This document shows positions 39,001-48,643 of a DNA stretch of 64,000 nt, one piece after another. The translations under genes were made by a program, and so were the position numbers. Source of the stretch: Anaerohalosphaera lusitana. GTDB taxonomy: Bacteria; Planctomycetota; Phycisphaerae; Sedimentisphaerales; Anaerohalosphaeraceae. The DNA lies in NCBI RefSeq assembly GCF_002007645.1, contig NZ_CP019791.1:3836593-3900592 (forward strand), written 5' to 3'. How positions within the stretch are numbered: position 1 is the first letter of the stretch; each line of letters opens with the position of its first letter. Under the pieces are notes generated by a model. The model did not search any database. It was not told the DNA's origin and saw nothing but the letters and a program-made list of their open reading frames with translations.

Positions 39001-40557
39001 TAAATAGTTACGCACGCTTTGCCACAACATATAGTCCGACAAACCACTATCATCATTTTGCGTAAAGTTTTTGTGCTCATATCCAAATCCATCTCTTGCA
39101 TAGAAGTATTCACCCAAGGGCGATAGAACGTCCTCAACCCCTATAGTTTCTGTTATATCGCTAATGCTGCCCCCCCCACTTACATCTTCTCCATCCCAAG
39201 CAGCTAACTCCCATGGGGTAACAGAACTTCCATAATATTTTGCGGCCATAGTTGTGGCATGAAATAAACACCACTGCGCATTGTATTGACTATAATAAGG
39301 AACAGCATGCAAAACACTTGGTTTAACGTGAAACGAATCTGCCCAGTCCCAAGCATCCGTTTTACCCCCTGGATCAACCTCTGTTCTAACCGCCTTGTAG
39401 TAATTCCCCTCTTCATTGGGAGTAAAAGTACTAGAGAATATGTACTGACTATTGCCTGCGATTTCATGATAAGGCGTGGTAACATCGAAATCCCAACTAG
39501 TTGATTGATCACGATCCAGTAAAAGCCTAATTCGGGTTTTTTTTGGTGTTGGAGTGTTGTTAACGACCACTGCTTCAATTCTCAGCTCTTCGCCAGCGAT
39601 AACCGTTGAACTTGAATTCAGCAACTGATCATCCTCAACTCTATAGAGATTTAACTCTTTTACGAAAGGCCAGTTCCGCTTCATTACAATTGAATGGCTC
39701 GCCGAATCTACCATTAACTCACCTGTGCACCATAGCTCACCTAAATTATCAAAAGGATTCTGTCCTTCATAATAGGCTTCAAATGCGTAGTACTCAGCGG
39801 AAACATCTTGCCAAAGTACTTGGCCACTGGTATCGGTTATACGTTCATCAGTGTTTTGGTCGTTATTCCAATATCTAACTACCTTGACGTTTGATTTAGG
39901 GGTGGCATTCTGGTCCTGAATAGTCAACTGTATATCTGAAGAATTTGCGGGCGCACAATCGGCCACCAGGCGAGGGGCATTTCCAGCTTCCAAGCTTTCA
40001 TAGGTCTGATACCCCGAAGGGTTTACTGCCTGGATGCATAGCGATATGTCTGATTGGCCATTATCAATGGCAGTTTGTAAATAGCTTTTTAGCTCCGGAA
40101 TTTCGAAGTCTAACCACCCAATTAAATCACCTGACACACTGTACTGTGTGAAGGTCAAGGTAGTAGCTGTCGGTTTGTTATCCCAAGTCAGAGACTGCTG
40201 CGACCAATCAGAAGTAGCTTTGCCGAATAATATAGACAATGCCGAACCAGTCATTGGCTTTCTGAGTCGAATCTTGGCAGAGTTTACTTCCATTTGGGAA
40301 AGAGTCGAAATATCCCACTTGACATAAAATCGCCATTCGCCAGAGTACTGACCAACTATCAATGCATTGTTTTCACCATAATTACTTTGAGAGCTGCCGC
40401 TGTAGACGCAAGCATCTTCCCCTGCATCAAGACTCACCTCGCTAGCCATGCCAACGGAAAAGGCCATAACGATAATCGCAAAAATGCATTTACTTTGCTT
40501 TTTTACAAAAACGGCTGATTTCTCTAAGCAACTTTTTGCATTTCCTGATACCAACAT
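36082..40557 (-). CDS. 1491-residue secreted protein with C39-like peptidase, PASTA, CARDB and dockerin modules
   Basis: GGGAGAG precedes the ATG. A signal helix (IFAIIVMAFSVGMA) is followed by a CBM96/DNRLRE-like domain (~45-205: FYVKWDISTLSQMEVNSAKI, SWSQQSLTWDNKP-like spacing). A C39-like cysteine peptidase is at ~415-610: QWCLFHATTMAAKYYG (Cys), NAGHAVVLTGI (His), YVHDPSGALF (Asp). Then come two bacterial repeat domains, a PASTA domain (VPDVVGCSEAEAESILANSQ), a CARDB-like domain, two dockerin repeats (GDGSVNFKDFAKLAGNWL; RDKHIDILDLIVLSEFWL) and a C-terminal jelly-roll. It is probably secreted and processes or binds peptides or glycans; no target is evident. Confidence 0.85.
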   Translation of the reverse strand: MLVSGNAKSCLEKSAVFVKKQSKCIFAIIVMAFSVGMASEVSLDAGEDACVYSGSSQSNYGENNALIVGQYSGEWRFYVKWDISTLSQMEVNSAKIRLRKPMTGSALSILFGKATSDWSQQSLTWDNKPTATTLTFTQYSVSGDLIGWLDFEIPELKSYLQTAIDNGQSDISLCIQAVNPSGYQTYESLEAGNAPRLVADCAPANSSDIQLTIQDQNATPKSNVKVVRYWNNDQNTDERITDTSGQVLWQDVSAEYYAFEAYYEGQNPFDNLGELWCTGELMVDSASHSIVMKRNWPFVKELNLYRVEDDQLLNSSSTVIAGEELRIEAVVVNNTPTPKKTRIRLLLDRDQSTSWDFDVTTPYHEIAGNSQYIFSSTFTPNEEGNYYKAVRTEVDPGGKTDAWDWADSFHVKPSVLHAVPYYSQYNAQWCLFHATTMAAKYYGSSVTPWELAAWDGEDVSGGGSISDITETIGVEDVLSPLGEYFYARDGFGYEHKNFTQNDDSGLSDYMLWQSVRNYLDQTVPLGPLVMGIVPSDEVANAGHAVVLTGISNEGVYVHDPSGALFSFIETIDGTYDKPEVYKNVFVKWEKFKALVHDTPYPILTLRFVSQPSPISRTVSIQPLPYNDLWEEMFVSSEAMNMILACDATDPTEVLACFDFDGSQYSSGYGVWRKNERNLPNSFSKIADMGATVHNNTGENLSVNVYITIVGDGISRRIDNDETTTLHAYETQDVGVEEVAPFLGLAAGDYQLKFEVVEGAVYRDVFALDFHLYESYDVVPESDENGSILPSEVQHVEAEQSKLFTALPDSGYTVDQWYVDDVIQSAYAGVAEFTLENVTSDHIVRVTYKPITVPIYTLTAQALAGGTVSPRNAHVEQGQNQTFSAVPSEGYRVSQWFIDDVHQSTIDGQDQCTITNVQSDHQIVVDFELVTVTVPDVVGCSEAEAESILANSQLTLGSISHDYSETVPVGFVISQLPASGSFTTIGESVDLIISDGPSPDYVDIVVEVDLTTTEKLTGGNLEIPVTISNTGTVNAVPNDPYYFDTTAYIETDQQVDWNSLGETSAVAELEMSSLAAGSDHVGKLTFVAPQQAGTYYVRIKGDDFDSVEESDETNNWSSIITLNILEPLDVADITGDGSVNFKDFAKLAGNWLNSCDSLTYCDGADVNRDKHIDILDLIVLSEFWLEQIEPTPVNGFIVTEGLYDDQAEWDAIVCEQFGADYRVADWNDLKQFYADGGDLLALFDGLGLTEHGDCAFVTRGGVKQYSSDRYYYASRHEHSKPSYYMAHDNIDNYLVSLGSWYGSRRILAIKEPTLFFDNFNDGDFVSDPQWQEQNNDDYPGSVVVEDGALKFYRSGAGGNGGSVGVLKEASIPVNSGTYVAFDANAVYRSVGAGCGWNCGEFPVIVQLTAQDSDGNEMILKYALNYGGAIQDKTESTFIQRCLDVPQGEWVQGIAFNIQETWPEAASIISIQLRGAGWDFEGYIDNFQIGRLD

Positions 40558-41104
40558 CTACTCTCTCCCAAAGAACCAGTATTCAAAAACTTATTCGATC
40601 AATATGCTTTAAACAAGATGTTTGGCACTGCTGAGCCTGAAATGCGGCAATTAGTTTACCCTACAGAGGCAACATCCTTGTTGGCATCTTTTACCTGCAG
40701 CAAAGTCCCGCACAATCTAAGCCCATGATGTTCATCATCTATTTAGCACCTCAAACTTTTATCAAAGAGTGCGCCTTGCTCAGTGCGGCATAAGTATAGC
40801 TAGCTACACAACCAAATACAAGGAGAAAGCTGGTTTTGGTTAGATAATTACTTCAATAGCCGTAGATTCCACGATATTGCTGCCAAGTATGCACCTAAGA
40901 GGATTTATCCTGATCAGCTAACCAAGCTCTCACATCCAGAAACGAAATATGTAGGGGAGCCAAAAACAACCAGGCATGAATTTCCCCCGCCCCAAAATCC
41001 GCATTTAAGGAGTCCCATTCCCATCCTTTGAGTCCCAGAATTCCCAAGCGTATGGGGTGGGGTCTACTGAAATGGAAAAGCCCTTCTCCCCTGACCTTCT
41101 TCGC
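40558..41104. other. Intergenic region without recognisable gene
   Basis: No conserved coding frame, tRNA or clear terminator was found. It is A+T-rich upstream of the 1491-residue gene and becomes C-rich near 41000-41100. Confidence 0.5.
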
Positions 41105-41821
41105 CTACCTGCCGAACTTCACCATCTCCCCAAGCATCTTACAATCCTTACACCCCTCCTTACCCGCCGGCACCTGCTCCCCATCCCACATGCTCCTAAC
41201 CTGCTTCAGTAACGGGCTAAGCACTCCATCAGGGTCCAGTTCGAGCCTCTTCAGATACGCCCTGAACGGCATCACAAATCCATCCTGCTCAAGCAGGTTA
41301 CCAATGCCCTGCTCTACAGGAGCATTTCCCTGTGGCTCATAATAGCACAGCCCAATGCCGCCTACTTCACCCATACCCAGCTTTTCAAAAATGTAAGCGT
41401 ATCCATTTAGCTGCACCTGATACATAGGCAGGAGTGCATCCTGATTCCCTGTGTATTTGGCCGTCTTGTAATCAACGATGAAGTACCTCCCATCCTCCAT
41501 CAAAAAGATATCATCGGGAACACCCGTCAGTTTGATCCCTGTCTTTTGATCTGTATAGTTGAACTTGCTGTGATGAGGAGCAGGAACAGGCTTGACAAAT
41601 TCTCCCCAGGAATCGAACCACTGTGGCACCTTGCCATTCTTTGCACAGCATCCCCAGGTAATCTTCTTGCTGTAGGAATCAATGCTGGAGAAGATTCCTG
41701 GGAAGATCTGATAGGGAAGCTTGAAACCCATTCTAAGCTTCAGATAGAAGCATTTAGGGCAGTGATCTTCAAGGGCAAGAGCACCAAGGTTCTTGGCTGA
41801 TATTTTGATTATCTGTTCCAT
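41105..41821 (-). CDS. Cas4/RecB-like PD-(D/E)XK nuclease with probable Fe-S cluster
   Basis: 238 residues. The catalytic core is GVPDDIFLMEDGRYFIVDYK: Asp of PDD and Asp-x-Lys of DYKTAK. The downstream QVQLNGYAYIFEKLG is the usual Gln-containing helix. CPKCFYLKLR at residues ~21-24 and CKDCKML near the C-terminus provide four cysteines in the arrangement seen in Cas4 and AddB, which hold a 4Fe-4S cluster. No cas1, cas2 or repeat array is nearby. It carries the shared island upstream motif 12 bp before its start and so belongs with the phage-like genes. A role in DNA end processing during replication, recombination or defence is inferred. Confidence 0.8.
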   Translation of the reverse strand: MEQIIKISAKNLGALALEDHCPKCFYLKLRMGFKLPYQIFPGIFSSIDSYSKKITWGCCAKNGKVPQWFDSWGEFVKPVPAPHHSKFNYTDQKTGIKLTGVPDDIFLMEDGRYFIVDYKTAKYTGNQDALLPMYQVQLNGYAYIFEKLGMGEVGGIGLCYYEPQGNAPVEQGIGNLLEQDGFVMPFRAYLKRLELDPDGVLSPLLKQVRSMWDGEQVPAGKEGCKDCKMLGEMVKFGR

Positions 41822-41833
41822 GCCCTTGAACTA

Positions 41834-41855
41834 GAAAAACGGGGGAATCTGGTCA
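41834..41855 (-). promoter_or_regulatory. Island upstream motif, copy before the nuclease gene
   Basis: In gene direction TGACCAGATTCCCCCGTTTT, 12 nt before the ATG. It is the most diverged of the full-length copies. The region 41856-42251 shows no convincing gene. Confidence 0.5.
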
Positions 41856-44572
41856 GGTGGAAGCGACTTCTTTGCACAACAAATGGTCAGTTGCGGGATT
41901 TGGAGACATACGGCCCTTCAAGGATTGTGAACTACCTTTTGGCACTGAAAAAGCGTGCTGTTAGTCAGTAAACATAATAGCAATAATAACCGATACTACT
42001 ATTGCAGCTTGGATCATAGAACACAAAAACGACGATTACATGTCATCCTCCTTTGCAGGGCTGGTCTTCCTCAGTTGGAGGCCAGTCCATTTTTTCAAGT
42101 TGAACACGCATATTTATCCATCGTTTGCGGCAGACTTTTTGTAGAAACTAAGCCCTACCACCGATTTTCTATGTCTCAGTTGTGTAAAATGAAGCTACAC
42201 TTTAACTGCTATTACATTCTGAAGATCACCACAATTTTGCCGTGTCATACCTTACTTCTCATCTTTCGATTGTAAGACTCCCCAAACCCGAACGTCATCA
42301 ATGTTCCAGCCCGAATATGGGTAAGCACGATCTACCACCTGGTAGCTCCACCTCAAGTAAAGTAAATCCCCAGCAGTAACATATTCACCAACATCAACTT
42401 CCATTTGCTGCCATTCAGAATTGGCAACTGCCTCAGGGCCGTTCTCCCAGACCGTCTGCCACTCTGTAGCATCTGTGGAGACCTCAAATCTACACTGGAC
42501 GTAATCAGCACTATCTACGTTCAACCAGCTCATAAACGAAATCTTTGTAGGCTGCAGATGGGAACAGTCAATTGCAGGCGTTGTCAGGTAGAATGGTCCA
42601 CCTAAAGCCGTATCATAGTCCCCTTCCAGATTGATCCCATAGACGTTTGCTCCTGTGTAGCCTGAATTTGGGTCGGTATACCCGTACGATATGCCGCCCC
42701 AACCTAACGGCTCGCCAAATTGCCACTGACCTTCCAGAGACCACCCAGGATCCTCATCCAGCACATATTCCTTGACAAGCGTTCTTCCGCGGGACATCCA
42801 GCTTTCGGCAAGAAGAGCCAAGTCAGCCAGATCCACAACACAGTCTCCATCTAAATCCCCAGATAGCTGTTCATAACACCTGTAGGCGAGGAAAGTATCT
42901 TTGCTGATGTCATTAACTGCAGAATTATCAGCAACAGCGACATAGACCAGACACTGGTTAGATTCGACCTCAGGAACAGTCCATTGATAAATCCCGCTAT
43001 TTGCAACAGTTCCCAAATCAATCCAACTTTCGCCTTTGTCAAAAGAGTGTTGAATATTTATCTGACTGTCTGCATACATGTCTCCAGTAGACCATTCAAT
43101 AGTATGATCGGAGTTAACAAGCACGCTTTCTCCGCTCTGTGGGCTCTTCAAAAGAATGGGCCTGATTTCGAAAGCAGACTTGCTAACGTCGAAAACGGCC
43201 GGGTTCGATGCATCACAGACACGGATCAGGCATTCGTCAGAACTTTCATATGGAATCACCCAGTCGTAGGTGCCATTATTGCCAACATTACTTGGGGTGA
43301 CTTCAGCCCAGCTGGTTCCATTATCCAGTGAATACTCGATCAATACCTCATCGATCACTCCATCCGTTTCCCACTTCACGGGGATAGTCGAGCCCGACAA
43401 GAATCTTTCACCGCCTCTGGGAGACAGCAAATTCGGTAGTGACGATACAATCTGAAAACTTGCACTTATGTCGTTCACAGAAGCAAGCTCAGCATCACTG
43501 ATGCGAACGAGGCAATTATTAGAAACCTGATATGGCACTTGCCATGAATACTGACCTGTGTTCCCCGTGTTAGCAGGATCCACAGGTTGCCATGTAGTAC
43601 CACCATCAGTGGAGAAATCAATTGCGACATTTTCGATTGAACCTGCTGTTGACCATCTGATATCAAATGCATCACCTGTTAGTAGACTTTCTCCTCCGCT
43701 TGGCATCCAAACGTTTGGGTAAGAAGCTACGATTGCAAATGGTGCATCACTGACATCGCTGGCAGACAGGTTATCAGAATCGCTAACACGGATTAAACAT
43801 TCATCGGAGACTTCATGAGGGACTTGCCAGCGATACGACCCAGTATTTCCTGTATTGGGTGGGTCAACTGCGTTCCACGTGTTTCCGTTGTCTGATGAGT
43901 ATTCAACAAGGATTGTTGGGATCGTTCCTTCTGTGTTCCAGTAAACTGTTCGAGTGGTTCCTGTATAGAACTCTTGACCTCCATTAGGCGAAGTCAAGAT
44001 TGGGTAGGCAGGCTGAATCATAAAAGGTGAGTCACTGACATCAAATACGTTAGAATTGTCTGCATCAGTCACTTTCAGCAAACACTCGGAAGAAGGTGTG
44101 TCAGGAATAGTCCACGAGTAAGAGCCTGTATTCTCGACTGTACCGATAGGGAGCCAGGTTGAGCCGTTATCTGCCGAGTAGGCAAGGTCAACATTGGTTA
44201 CTTTTCCTTCTGAATCCCAGGATATTGGCTGAGCGGTTCCAATCGTGACGGTTTCTCCTCCGTTGGGAGACTGAACAGTGATTGTGTCGATGATGGGAAA
44301 AAGGGTTATGTTGCAAGTCCAGCTTGGAGTTTGCCTGTATATTCTGTATTCACATTCATATGACTCCCCGCTTGCCAAAATTCCCTTAAGTTTACCATGC
44401 CAATATTTATCAGTTCCATCATCAACGAATTCGGATACAATGGGATTATCTAAGCTTCCATAATATACAGAGTTTGAATAATCATTGTGTATATAGTCAT
44501 AATAGTAAAGGTCTCCATATAACTCTATATTGCTATCATGCTTTGAATATAAGTTGTCAGTAGTTCCTCCTA

Positions 44573-45746
44573 GTGCCGTTTCCGAAATATAATTTTAACT
44601 TTTCCATGATTTAAGACTTGCGCCATGCATAATCTGGTATTATATAGAATGACACGAAGAAATAATTTCACGCTTACAAGCAGAGAAAGGGATTTCTTAT
44701 GTGTCTGTACGCCAGAGACCTCAGTACCAGTGAAGGCCAGCAAATTCAGCGGATACTCCGCAGCAGCAAAAGCCGAATCAAGATTCGTCGCGGCCAAGTC
44801 ATTCTTGCCTCTAACCAGGGCTATAAAGTTCCTGCTATCGCCGAGCTGGTTCACTATTCGCCGCACCATGTCAGGGTCATCATCAAAGACTTTAACCAAC
44901 GCGGCCTTAAGGCGTTGGAGCCCAAGCCCCGGCCGGGAAGACCGCCGGAGTTTACCGAGGACGACAAGGCCATTATTGCCGAGACTGCAAAATGTCCGCC
45001 CGACCTTCTGGACTGCCCTTTTAAGCGGTGGTCGCTGGAAAAACTGCGTGAATATCTTGTCCAGGAAAAGATCGTTCCTACGATCAGCATTGAAACACTC
45101 AGGACCATCCTGCGTGAAAAGAAGGTCAAGCTCCGGCGGACAAAGACGTGGAAAGAGTGCAACGACCCCAATCTCAAGTCTAAAAAAAACTAATTCGCAG
45201 ATATGTGAACCAGCCGGCCTCAAACGGGCCGACCATATCATTCGACGAGTTCGGACCGCTGGAGATTCGTCCTCAGCCAGGCCGGAATTACTGTCATACC
45301 GACCATCCCAAGAGGCTGCCTGCGACCTATACCCGCAAACACGGCGTTCAGCACTGGCTGGCGTTTTACGATGTCCATCAGAAAAAGCTCTGGGGATATG
45401 TTCGGCCACGCAAGCGGCATCAGGAGTTCTTGGAAGTTTTGAAACTGACCAGGAAAAAGTATCCGGCAAACCAGCGGATCCATCTGATACTGGACAATTT
45501 CTCGCCGCACCGCAAGGACAAGGTTCTGCGGTACTGTCGCGAGAACAATATTCATCTGATCTGGACGCCGACCAACGCATCATGGCTAAATCCTATCGAA
45601 TGTCAGTTTACCCATGTTAAGGAATTCGTCATACGCGGAACTAATTATCAAAATCATAATGAGCTTAAAACCGCTCTGAATAGATACGTAGCATATCGCA
45701 ATAAAAAAAATCAGCAAAAGCGAAACTTAGATAATTGAAACGGCAC
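44573..45746 (+). mobile_element. IS630-family element, copy 1
   Basis: 1174 bp with ends GTGCCGTTTC and GAAACGGCAC, flanked by TA on both sides (44571-44572; 45747-45748), as usual for IS630/Tc1. It is nearly identical to the copies at 49600 and 63777. Confidence 0.95.
44699..45738 (+). CDS. IS630 transposase, made by -1 frameshift (copy 1)
   Basis: Two frames of 164 and 177 codons overlap at AAAAAAC (45184-45190), a classic A-AAA-AAC slippery heptamer. A -1 shift continues as LIRRYVNQPASNGPTISFDE. The N-terminal part is an HTH_29/homeodomain-like pair (AIAELVHYSPHHVRVIIKDF; LEPKPRPGRPPEFTEDDKA). The C-terminal DDE_3 domain has TISFDEFGPLEIRP (Asp), HLILDNFSPHRKD (Asp) and LNPIECQFTHVKEF (Glu). 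All catalytic residues are present. SD AAAGG precedes the ATG. Confidence 0.93.
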
Positions 45747-46409
45747 TAGTATTACTAATTTGCTGTATTCATTTGTGTAACATGCTCCTATATCTCCACC
45801 CATGACAAGGGCCTTACCCCTTTGTTTGCAATCAATACTGCCTATTTTCCCTTGGTTGATTTTAACCGATGAATCGTCTTCAAGTATAGTACCATTCATT
45901 TGCCCACCATTCACTATTAACGATGAATGGTCTCTATGAAATAATGCATGAAAAGTGCCATCATTAATAATCGTTTCACAGTTATGCATTGTCCATATCG
46001 CAACATTAGGATTGACACTGAATACTCCTCCATTGAATGTAACTTTTGAATTATCGTGGAAAAAATGCTGTCCATCAAAATACCCTCCAGAAACAATGAG
46101 TTCTGAGTGGTCATACGTTACTAAACCACCCCATACATCTCCAGCATTGATATTTGCTAAGCTATTATTGTATAGGTAAAGGCGATGATCTATCCTTGCC
46201 CCACTCTCCACAATTATTTTTGTCCCCGGCACATTATTCACATCATTATCAACCCTTACAGAGCAATCTAAAATCTCATCACTATACTGAACATGGTAAT
46301 CAATTACATGCTCCCCACCATCATTGAAGTCCACATAATCACCGGGTCCTGAAAAGGCAAAGGGCACTAACCCCATTAATAAAACGAAAGCCAGTCTTAA
46401 GTTCTCCAT

Positions 46410-47086
46410 TTTTTTCTCCTGCTCTATAGCTGATAGATAAAAAGCAAAGCATTATCTTGACCAGTATAATACTCCGAGAGTTGAAACTTTCCCAGCTCTC
46501 TACTGGCACACTTGCCTTGTGAATACACGTAATATCCGTGGATACAAATCAGGAAAGAAACAGATTACCCTCTTCCTTTTTGGCCCGCTAACGTGATCTG
46601 CAATATGAACAATTTTCCGCTGTCGTGTCAGAAAGACAAGAATAATTTTAGGATATTTGAAGAAAATCAAGGGGCACTGAGGATAGTACGCTCGCATCCT
46701 CAGATTAACCCAGTAGAATCCACGTGCAACAATTTCACTGCCCCGTAAAAGCAATTTTTCAGAATGAAAGTTTTCCCCCGGCAAGCACATCAACCTCTCA
46801 ACATTTTCACCACACAAGTCCGCCGCTCAAGAAAGATCCATCGATCCCCCCTCTGTCGCATGTTAGACATTCACTCCTGCAAATCGGAAAACCTTTTCCG
46901 AAATAAGAAAAATTCTGAGCTTGGAAAAATGCTTATTCTGTTTCTGAAATCCTGATTTGAAGCTTCTTTAAGGGTTTTTCACAGCAGATCCCCATTTCAA
47001 AGCCCAAATGAGCCCTTTTCCTGCTCTCATTTCCCAATTGCCGTGCTTATTTGGGAATTCGCTTGAAAATTGCCGTTGATTCTGGC
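46410..47086. other. Divergent intergenic region
   Basis: No reliable gene; a 105-codon minus frame at 46500-46817 lacks family features. TTCCCAA (47031-47037) and TTGGGAA (47051-47057) form an inverted repeat upstream of the RuvB-like gene. Promoters for the two divergent genes must lie here. Confidence 0.45.
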
Positions 47087-47128
47087 GTCATCTGGAGCCT
47101 TTTGCCTGACCAGATGACACCATTTTTT
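47087..47128 (+). promoter_or_regulatory. Island upstream motif with an extra inverted half-site
   Basis: TGACCAGATGACACCATTTT (from 47107) ends 28 nt before the GTG start. Here the core CCAGATGAC (47110-47118) is also matched by its reverse complement GTCATCTGG (47087-47095), 14 nt upstream, giving a perfect 9-bp inverted repeat. Confidence 0.6.
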
Positions 47129-47156
47129 GAGGAAAAGAGAAAAAAGGAGAATAGAA

Positions 47157-48143
47157 GTGGCTGAGAATCAAGTTGGAAATGATGTGAATCAGATTGAGAT
47201 AGTGAGCCTTTCAAAGATTCGGGGGCAGAAGAAGGTTACTGATCTTTTGAAGGTCAATCTCGACGCCTATTTTCAAAGTCGTCAGAATGGCAATCCTGGC
47301 TCATTTGGGCCAGTCCTCCTGTGTGGTCACTCAGGCACAGGAAAGACGCTCGTTGCTAAGGCTCTGCATGCTGAGCTGGCAAATCTCGACCTGATTGAAA
47401 CAAATGGAGAAATGCTTTCCAGCTCAGGTGAACTCACCTCCATACTGCTGTCTGCGACTGAGAATACCACGGTCTTCATCGATGAGTGTCAGGGCATGCA
47501 TCCTCGTTCCCAGCACATCCTCCTCACCGCTCTTAGTGAAAGAGTTATCTATGTTCCCAGAAGAGCAAACAACAAATCAAAGCAGGCGATCCCTCTTGAG
47601 AACTTCACCTTGATAATGGCAACAACTCACGAATACTTCCTCCAAGCGGCTCTTCGCAACAGGATGCGTATTTATGCAAGGTTTGAATACTACTCACTTG
47701 AAGATCTTGTAGAGATCATCCGCCAACGTGCTTTGGCTCTTAACTGGAATATTGAGTCCGGGCAGGTTCTTACCGAGATTGCAAAACGGAGCAAGAAAAC
47801 ACCGCGTATCGCTTTGAACCGTAATCTGCAACAGTGCTGGAATGTGGCTGCTGCAAAAGGAAAAGAAAGCATCGGTATGGATGATGTGCTTGAAGCATTC
47901 AGACTCATCCAAATCGACCAATTGGGCTTAGATGAGCTTGAGCGTAATTACCTTCGCATTCTTCATCAGAACGGCCCTACTGCCTTGAATGTAATCTCTT
48001 CTAAGCTTGCCCTTCCTACCCAGACTGTAAAGAGCGTTTTGGAGCCTTACCTGCTTCAAGAGAATCTGATTGGAAAGAACAAATGCTCCCACAGGGAAAT
48101 CACTTTTCTTGGACAAGAGCATATTCAGAATTGTCAGATGTAA
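47157..48143 (+). CDS. RuvB-like AAA+ ATPase
   Basis: GTG at 47157 is chosen because AAGGAG lies about 8 nt upstream; an earlier TTG at 47127 has none. The architecture follows RuvB: AAA+ core with Walker A GHSGTGKT, Walker B TVFIDECQG, sensor-like TLIMATTHEYFL, arginine-finger region AALRNRMRIYARFEY, lid domain (KRSKKTPRIALNRNLQQCW), and a C-terminal winged helix (LGLDELERNYLRILHQNGPT, VLEPYLLQENLI). Housekeeping ruvB would sit with ruvA/ruvC; here it precedes an HTH protein and an integrase on a mobile island. A branch-migration or replication-loading role for the element is inferred. Confidence 0.88.
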   Translation: MAENQVGNDVNQIEIVSLSKIRGQKKVTDLLKVNLDAYFQSRQNGNPGSFGPVLLCGHSGTGKTLVAKALHAELANLDLIETNGEMLSSSGELTSILLSATENTTVFIDECQGMHPRSQHILLTALSERVIYVPRRANNKSKQAIPLENFTLIMATTHEYFLQAALRNRMRIYARFEYYSLEDLVEIIRQRALALNWNIESGQVLTEIAKRSKKTPRIALNRNLQQCWNVAAAKGKESIGMDDVLEAFRLIQIDQLGLDELERNYLRILHQNGPTALNVISSKLALPTQTVKSVLEPYLLQENLIGKNKCSHREITFLGQEHIQNCQM

Positions 48144-48187
48144 TTTTTTTAGGATTTACTGTCCACTTGTTAAAAGGATCTTACACA

Positions 48188-48643
48188 ATGAGTGCCAAAA
48201 AGATGTCCATAACTAAGCCGATTGTCAGCATCACTGAAATCTGTGAAATGCTTCAGCTCTCTCGCAGTCGCTATTACCAGCTTGTCGATTCAGGTTTCTT
48301 TCCCAAACCTTTGAGGGATGAAAAGAGCAAGCGTCCCTACTATGATGCTGCTCTTCAAAAGCAAATTCTTGAAGCTCGCAAAACAGGGATTGGAGTTGAT
48401 GGTTCTTTCATGCTTTTTTACTCTCCCCGCAAAAATGAAAGCAGCCGTCCCATGTTCAAGAAGAAAAAACAGGCAGATCCCGTTGCCCAGGAACTTGCTG
48501 ATATCCTTGCGGGGATGGGAGTGGAAGCTGCTTTTGAAGAGGTGCAGAAAGCTCTTAACAAGCTCTACCCTGATGGTACTGAGGGTATGGATCAGGGCAT
48601 AGTCACCCGTGAGTTGTATCGATATTTCAAGCAAATGAAGTAA
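48188..48643 (+). CDS. MerR/AlpA-like HTH protein, possible excisionase
   Basis: ATG at 48188 with AAGGA upstream; an in-frame start 105 nt earlier overlaps the previous gene. Residues ~10-50 are a winged HTH (VSITEICEMLQLSRSRYYQL, VDSGFFPKP), like AlpA/Xis and MerR first domains, followed by PYYDAALQKQILEARKTGIG. The C-terminal ~70 residues (ELADILAGMGVEAAFEEVQK) are helical and unassigned. Its position directly before the integrase suggests a recombination directionality factor or island regulator. Confidence 0.72.
   Translation: MSAKKMSITKPIVSITEICEMLQLSRSRYYQLVDSGFFPKPLRDEKSKRPYYDAALQKQILEARKTGIGVDGSFMLFYSPRKNESSRPMFKKKKQADPVAQELADILAGMGVEAAFEEVQKALNKLYPDGTEGMDQGIVTRELYRYFKQMK

Larger units (their letters stand above)
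42252..46409 (-). pseudogene. 993-residue Kre9/KNH-repeat dockerin protein split by IS630 copy 1
   Basis: The N-terminal part (46409-45747, AGGAG before ATG) has a signal peptide (NLRLAFVLLMGLVPFAFS) and beta-helix-like turns (VNGGQMNGTILEDDSSVKIN). After the IS, 44570-42252 continues GGTTDNLYSKHDSNIELYGD. Removing the IS and one TA joins LVI-L-GGTT in frame. The C-terminal part has five to six ~90-residue repeats of the Ser/Thr-rich Kre9/KNH type (VQSPNGGETVTIGTAQPISW), one dockerin repeat (DLDGDCVVDLADLALLAESW) and a MAM/choice-of-anchor-J-like domain. The C-terminal half has no good start of its own, so the gene is probably inactive. Confidence 0.88.

Noticed and set aside
41955-42275. 106-codon plus-strand frame
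   Set aside because: It overlaps the end of the split KNH-repeat gene, with no ribosome-binding site and unnatural composition.
44570-45583. 337-codon minus-strand frame and 331-codon plus-strand frame in the IS630 copies
   Set aside because: Both are alternative frames of the transposase; the real product follows from the A-AAA-AAC shift and has DDE residues.
46500-46817. 105-codon minus-strand frame
   Set aside because: No ribosome-binding site, no family features, and it lies in a divergent regulatory region.
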